NCBI GenBank assembly: GCA_963513935.1
Contig: OY740768.1
Span: 34,842,216 to 34,906,215 of the forward strand
DNA from: Aphrophora alni
Lineage: Eukaryota > Arthropoda > Insecta > Hemiptera > Aphrophoridae
Length of the DNA stretch: 64,000 bases
Reading direction: 5' to 3'
Positions 59,122 through 64,000 of this stretch are shown in pieces; the stretch's first letter is position 1; each line of letters starts with the position of its first letter. Position numbers and translations under genes: made by a program. A model generated the notes under the pieces. The model had not been told where the DNA came from, did not search any database, and worked only from the letters and a program-made list of their open reading frames with translations.

Positions 59122-59892
59122 AAACAACATTTGTTTTTTAAATATAAACCACAATATTTTATTGAAACTTGCCGACCATGGTTTCGCTAATTACAGCATT
59201 GTCAAGGTAGTTACAGCATTCCACAAAATGGCGCGGAAGGTATGTTATGTTGGTCAAATTAGTTATAAATTAAGCAAACTATTGGAAAAGAAGAAAAGTT
59301 GAAAACCAGAATTTTATGTAGATATTAATTTGGGTAAATTGTTAATAATAGTAAAGATAAAATACCAAAAATGAGTAAATGTGGGGTCTATCAGTTATTT
59401 TGTAAAATTTGTAACTTTACATATGTAGGGCAAACGGGTAGAAATTTTAAAACTAGATTAAATGAGTGTGATAGAAGATTGAGGTTAGGACATGAGGACT
59501 ATAGTTTTGCTTATCACGCTTAACAACTCATAATGTTTCGGAATTTCATGCTAATATAAATTTTGATATCTTACACACGGCTAATAAATCTATAAAATTA
59601 AACCTTCTGGAAAATTTAGAAATTAATAGATTAGTTAAGAATAAAAATTTGTTGGTTTTAAATTGAACAATTAATTCTCCACTCTTAAACCCATTAGTCA
59701 TTGTATCTCCTCCCCCACTCTCTTTTTCTCATTTAGGTTACAAGGGAAATACCCAGCTATTGTTGTATATGTACTGAACCTTTTCGTTCTTCATTCTTGT
59801 AAAATACCTTGACAATGCTGTAACTAGCGAAAACATTGTCGGCAAGTATCAATAAAATATTGTGGTTTATACTAAAAAAAATTGTTGTTTTA
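59122..59892 (+). mobile_element. Penelope-like retroelement fragment with inverted terminal copies
   Basis: The 3' end contains ACATTGTCGGCAAGTATCAA followed by TAAAATATTGTGGTTTATAC. The 5' side carries the same sequence inverted (AACCACAATATTTTATTG, then CTTGCCGACCATGGTTTCGC). Arms are about 80-90 bp and highly similar. Between them is a GIY-YIG endonuclease fragment (59371-59665). An inverted partial copy of the terminal repeat upstream of a 5'-truncated body is a known arrangement for Penelope-like elements. The reverse transcriptase is missing. Confidence 0.75.
59371..59665 (+). pseudogene. GIY-YIG endonuclease domain of a Penelope-like element, frameshifted
   Basis: The frame from ATG 59371 reads MSKCGVYQLFCKICNFTYVG, then QTGRNFKTRLNECDRRLRL. 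GVYxLxC-x2-C-x3-YVGQTGRxFKTRLNE is the Penelope-type GIY-YIG nuclease with its Cys pair. A stop at the end of the first frame (near 59521) and a shift lead into NINFDILHTANKSIKLNLLE, which includes the catalytic-side Glu helix (LLENLEI), then stop at 59665. This domain nicks target DNA to prime reverse transcription. The copy is inactive as it stands. Confidence 0.8.
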
Positions 59893-62357
59893 ATTTAGTC
59901 AAACTTTATGTAAAAAATTGAGGTAGCCTATAATAATAAAAAAAATTAATGTTTGGACCAGAAGATTGGAGAGAGAAATTATAATTGATTTGTAGGCTAG
60001 TAAAAAAACTTAGACTTACTCTTGTAAATTTCAAAATAAAAGAATGGAAATAAATAATTTAATCTGTTATTAATAAATATTTAAGTAGAAATATAATTAT
60101 TAAATTTTATATGTAAATTTTATACGAAGAAACAGACCAGAAAGAAATTGTAAAATTATTTAAATAAATGTAAGTAAAGAATTAATAATTATTTAAGTAA
60201 AATATCAATAAATAAATATAAAGATTAAAGAACAATTTAGTATATTTATTTGAATTAGAATGGATCAAAAAGAATTTAAATAACTAAAAAATGAGAAAAT
60301 ATTTTAGGGAGTACTGATTACTGTTGTACTAATAGAACAGCCCTGAGAATAAGCTTGTAGGTATGTGACAAAGGAATGTAGGAGGTGAATCAGGTGTTAA
60401 TAGTGGTCAGTTAGTTTCAGACAAATCACAAGAAATATGAAAATTGTATCACTCTAAGAGAGAACAAAAAACAATTAAGAAACACAATATGTAGATCTCT
60501 CTAGCTATTTTCGATATCGAGAAAAAAATCAAGTTTGAAATTTCCTGTTCATGAAATGGCCGATTTGTCCAAATAACTCACAAACCAAATTGTTTGCAAA
60601 AATGGTAACTAATGAGTTTTGTTTGGGTTCTTTGAGGTTACACTTAGGCAAAATATGAACAAAATCGTTAATGCCGGTTTTGAGAAAATCGTATTTTCGA
60701 ATGATAAATTTATGTATAGCAGTTATCGCAAAAAAAAAAAAAAAATATATATATTTCTAACTAAAGTACCAAAATATGTATAAACTAATTTGATTAGAAT
60801 CAGTCTACCTTATTGGGCTATAGAGTGAACAGACATATATCATTCCATTCCAAACATGTTGAATTGTATTAGAAATTGGTAAATTGTTTGAGCATAGTTC
60901 TAATGTTCTGATGTAAAACGTATCTATACGTATCTTTTGCATCTTTACAAAATGAATCAAATTAATTATATCTTTACTTTTGTCCAAACTTATCTAAATA
61001 ATTGTATTACAACAAAAGTAATATATTGTGTTAACCTAATGCTCGCTATTTAAATCGTTCTTTACCTAAGAAATAATTAAAGAAAATATACCACTCCATG
61101 CTATTTTAAATATTGAATTTTACAAATAAATGCAAATAATTGGAAATGAAATAAATAACGAATGAAACACATGGTTACAAAAAAATATCAATAATAACAA
61201 ACAATTTTATGATCAAAAGTCGTAATACAGAACCAACAATAACTGGACTACACAATCTCACAATAGGGTTTAAATATTTTTTCTTAATTATAATATGAAT
61301 GGTAAAAATACAATATAATATTATTTAGTATACAAAGAAAAGGTTTACATTAATTAAATATTATTTATTAGAGAAAAAAATAAAGTTCAATTTTTTAAAA
61401 AAATTTTAGAACGATAGTGTAAAAATTAGCTTAGTTAGTTCCTGGTATAATTGGAAGCTATATTATATGTTTGAAGTAGTAGACGAAATTATATTTCATC
61501 AAATTATGAAGTAGTAATATCATATTATAGTAGACGAAATTAATTACAATATAAAGTAAATATTTATTGTTAACTGTTAGTATGAAACATGTTATATTAC
61601 AAATACAGTAACTAAACCTATTAAGTAAGAGTAATCATAAAAATTACACGTAATACAATTTTGTTTTCTAATAAGATACGTCTGCAACGGTTTTGTCTTT
61701 AAAAATCTTGATTTTTTAAAAGTTGGGTCACCATCTAGTGTTTAATAAATTTTAATCTACTGGAGACCATTTTCAATAATTGGTTTTCAGAAGTACTCCA
61801 TCATATTAAAATTATTTACAATTAATTTTAGTATGAAATGTAGGTATATACTTATTAAATAGCTTATCGAATTTAACTGCAAAATTACAAAGTAATTTAT
61901 TATATAAAGTTAATAAGTAAATTATTATATGATTATTATAATACAATATTATAAAAATAGGAAAATAATAAATGTTACACAAAATTACAATATAAAATAA
62001 ACATAAACATTGGGAAGTGAATCAGTAAAAATACATATATGTATTTTTTTTTTAATTTGAGATAGTATATTCTAACTTATTTTGAGGTTATAATAAAAAT
62101 AAAACAACAACTAGACTTATCTATTATGTAAGGGAAATTACACACCATTTTCAATTAAAACATTTAAATTGATTTAAAAAATAAACATTACATTTTTAAT
62201 CAAATCAAACTGAGAAAACTATATAAAGTCATTACTTTTATTTAAATCTAATACATGTATATAGATAAAAATTAAAACAATAAATTGTTCTAATTACGTT
62301 ATAAAATCCACAAATAAATTATTTAAAATATTTTCTTTTCCGCTTGAATTGTTGCAA

Positions 62358-62632
62358 CTATCATGAGTACAATGTTCCGCCTGTCCCAGCTTCGTCACTC
62401 TGTCATTTGTTAACACGTTTCGGATAACCTCCATTTCAAAACAACTATTTGTACTGATTATCCTACTCTGGGAATCGTTATTTTAAATTTAACGTCGATT
62501 TAATATAACGATTCCCAGAGTAGGATGATCAATACAAATAGTTGTTTTGACAATGTAGACTATCCGAAACGCGTCAACAAATGAGAGAGTGACGAAGCTG
62601 GGACAGGGAGAACATTGTACTTGCGATGGTCT
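62358..62632. mobile_element. 275 bp foldback element (near-perfect palindrome)
   Basis: The left arm GAGTACAATGTTCCGCCTGT, then CCCAGCTTCGTCACTCTGTC, is matched by the reverse complement of the right arm (AAGTACAATGTTCTCCCTGT, then CCCAGCTTCGTCACTCTCTC). The match continues through TTTCGGATA, AAAACAACTATTTGTA and CCTACTCTGGGAATCGTTAT to a 21-base AT-rich centre. Arms of about 125 bp differ at roughly one position in eight. A diverged one-arm relative lies at 41728-41853. The element ends 70 bp from the stop of the Crypton-like relic. Confidence 0.85.
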
Positions 62633-62702
62633 AACAAATAAACCGAATAGCGTATAGTTAAAGGTCTCATAAGAGTCATGAAAATATAGGTACACAATTT
62701 GT

Positions 62703-63998
62703 TTATTTACAGGAAGCTTTTTTGTATAGAAGTTTTTGAACTAAAACTTTTATTTTAGGCCAAGTTTTGTTTTTTAAAACTGTTTGATATTGGGACATTA
62801 ACATCTCACATTCGTGTTTTCTTGGTGGCTTGCACTTGGCAATGTGAGTCTTAAAAAAATCGAATACAATATTTTTCTCTTGATCTGTCCATTTTGTAAT
62901 CTCTCTTTTTATAGATTTCTTAGAGGCTACTATGTTTCTTTTAGTTTGCAGAACTGAACTGGAAGAAGACTCACTTACTCCGATTAGTTCTTTTAAAGGT
63001 AACAAGTCTCCGTCTTCTTCTTATTCTGAACTTTTACTTCCTTTATCAACTTCATCGAAGTTGGTAGATTGTAATATATCTTCGTCAAGATTTACCTCTA
63101 TCTCATCTAGCGATTTACCTTTATTTTTGGCTCCTTCGCTACTCTCAATTGACAACAATAACTTTGCAATTTTTGCTGTTTGGAAAACGTCATCTGGGAG
63201 CCTATATTCACTACGATGGACTGAAGACGTATGCCCCATAAACGAAGCGAGCTGTTCAATATCCTGGTCATTTAATTGGAACAATTGAGATATTATTGCT
63301 AAATGTTTCCTGAGACTTCTTGATGTGACTGCATCAGGATTTTTCAAACCTGCTATTTTGGAGTGCTTCTGCAACACTTTATAACCAGTGATCGGATTAG
63401 TAGTATTTACATTTGCAAAACATTTCTTCTTAATTTAATCAGCAAATCTTTAGCACGTCAAAACTGAACAACACAGGTGTCACTTTTCGTTTTCCCTGAT
63501 TGACCACCCGTTTAAATTTTCTTATAAGAATCATTTCAATAGGTCTCACTACTTGTTCGAACTCCTCATAATTATGGTTATTTGAATATTTTCATATAGA
63601 TCTAGTGGAAGTCTCTGAAGCTCACCTACTCGTTTTCTGCACAAAAGGAGTACTCTACAGTATGTAGTCTCAACCAACTGACGGTAGGCACGCAGATCAC
63701 AATGATTGGCATTTATTGTTGATGCTGCTTGGCTAGCTTGTTTTACGAGGTAATCTCTGAGTAAGTTGAGATCACTTGCAAGAGGAACGATGGTGATTTT
63801 ATTCATTTTATTAACATGAAGATTGTTTGCAGCCTGGTGTGACACTTCGAATTTCCAATTTGACTTTAATAAAAGAATTGTTGTTCTAAGCTCGGCTTCA
63901 GCCTCAGTTGCGGATTGTCCTACGAAGCAGTGTTTCTTTTTTAATGCATACGAGATTCCTATTTCACAGCACTCTTTTAAAGAAGTACTTATATTCAT
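62703..63998 (-). pseudogene. Crypton-like tyrosine recombinase relic, 5' partial at window edge
   Basis: The minus-strand frames follow a tyrosine recombinase of the Crypton type found in invertebrates. The N-terminal piece (63998-63549) contains KMNKITIVPLASDLNLLRDY, then YCRVLLLCRKRVGELQRLPL with the first catalytic Arg in CRKRVGEL. After a frameshift comes YEEFEQVVRPIEMILIRKFK. Then PITGYKVLQKHSKIAG leads to the catalytic core: SRSLRKHLAIISQLF with the second Arg, and LASFMGHTSSVHRSEYRLP with HxxR-like and Tyr residues. A TAA interrupts the frame near 63015; beyond it is a Myb/SANT-like tail (KWTDQEKNIVFDFFK, then NKTWPKIKVLVQKL) to the stop at 62703. At least two shifts and one stop make it inactive. 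Confidence 0.72.
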
Positions 63999-64000
63999 GG

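Larger units (their letters stand above)
55923..64000 (+). other. PEX10 intron 2, running to the window edge
   Basis: No downstream PEX10 exon is visible, so this intron is at least 8 kb. It holds a LINE fragment, a GC-rich hairpin, a duplicated non-coding segment, a Penelope-like fragment, a foldback element and a Crypton-like relic. Between 59893 and 62357 I see only AT-rich sequence, with a twice-repeated TAGTAGACGAAATTA near 61477 and 61529. Confidence 0.6.

Overview
This window is nuclear DNA from an animal, most likely an insect. The evidence is an intron-rich pasilla (NOVA-type KH) gene, GT-AG introns of several kilobases, a strongly AT-rich background, and remnants of transposon classes common in arthropods (piggyBac, pogo/Tigger, mariner-like, hAT, Penelope-like, Crypton-like). 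I cannot place the species from sequence alone. No tRNA, rRNA, CRISPR array or bacterial operon was seen.

Four host genes are supported. (1) Bases 1-6590, plus strand: the last two coding exons of pasilla (ps), an RNA-binding splicing regulator. They are separated by a 5.9 kb intron and followed by a long AT-rich stretch that may be a long 3' UTR. (2) Bases 23244-41467, plus strand: a complete seven-exon zeta-class glutathione S-transferase / maleylacetoacetate isomerase. It encodes 217 residues and all splice phases agree. (3) Bases 49822-48598, minus strand: a probable two-exon gene for a 107-residue protein I do not recognise. (4) Bases 55242-55922, plus strand: the first two coding exons of the peroxisome biogenesis E3 ligase PEX10. 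The rest of that gene was not found before the right edge.

Most of the remaining sequence is transposon debris. The pasilla intron holds pogo-type ends and a Mutator-like transposase relic. A Tigger deletion derivative lies at 9.8-10.5 kb. A 701 bp piggyBac-type non-autonomous element with five GC-rich palindromes lies at 15.5-16.2 kb, and a decayed piggyBac copy lies at 20.9-22.4 kb. The GSTZ introns carry long foldback elements, a Penelope-like tail, two piggyBac fragments in inverted orientation, a ZMYM-type hAT relic and two mariner-like relics. An 11-copy, 88 bp tandem array follows the gene at 42.3-43.3 kb. A further mariner-like relic lies at 43.6-44.7 kb. The PEX10 intron contains a LINE RNase H-end fragment, a Penelope-like GIY-YIG fragment with inverted terminal repeats, a foldback element and a Crypton-like tyrosine recombinase relic that runs off the right edge.

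The most unusual pattern is a set of long palindromic elements. Their outer arms differ, but several share a similar TA-repeat core hairpin (arms like GGTTTGGCCAGGTAGC followed by TATATA). The four host genes have no obvious functional link to one another.
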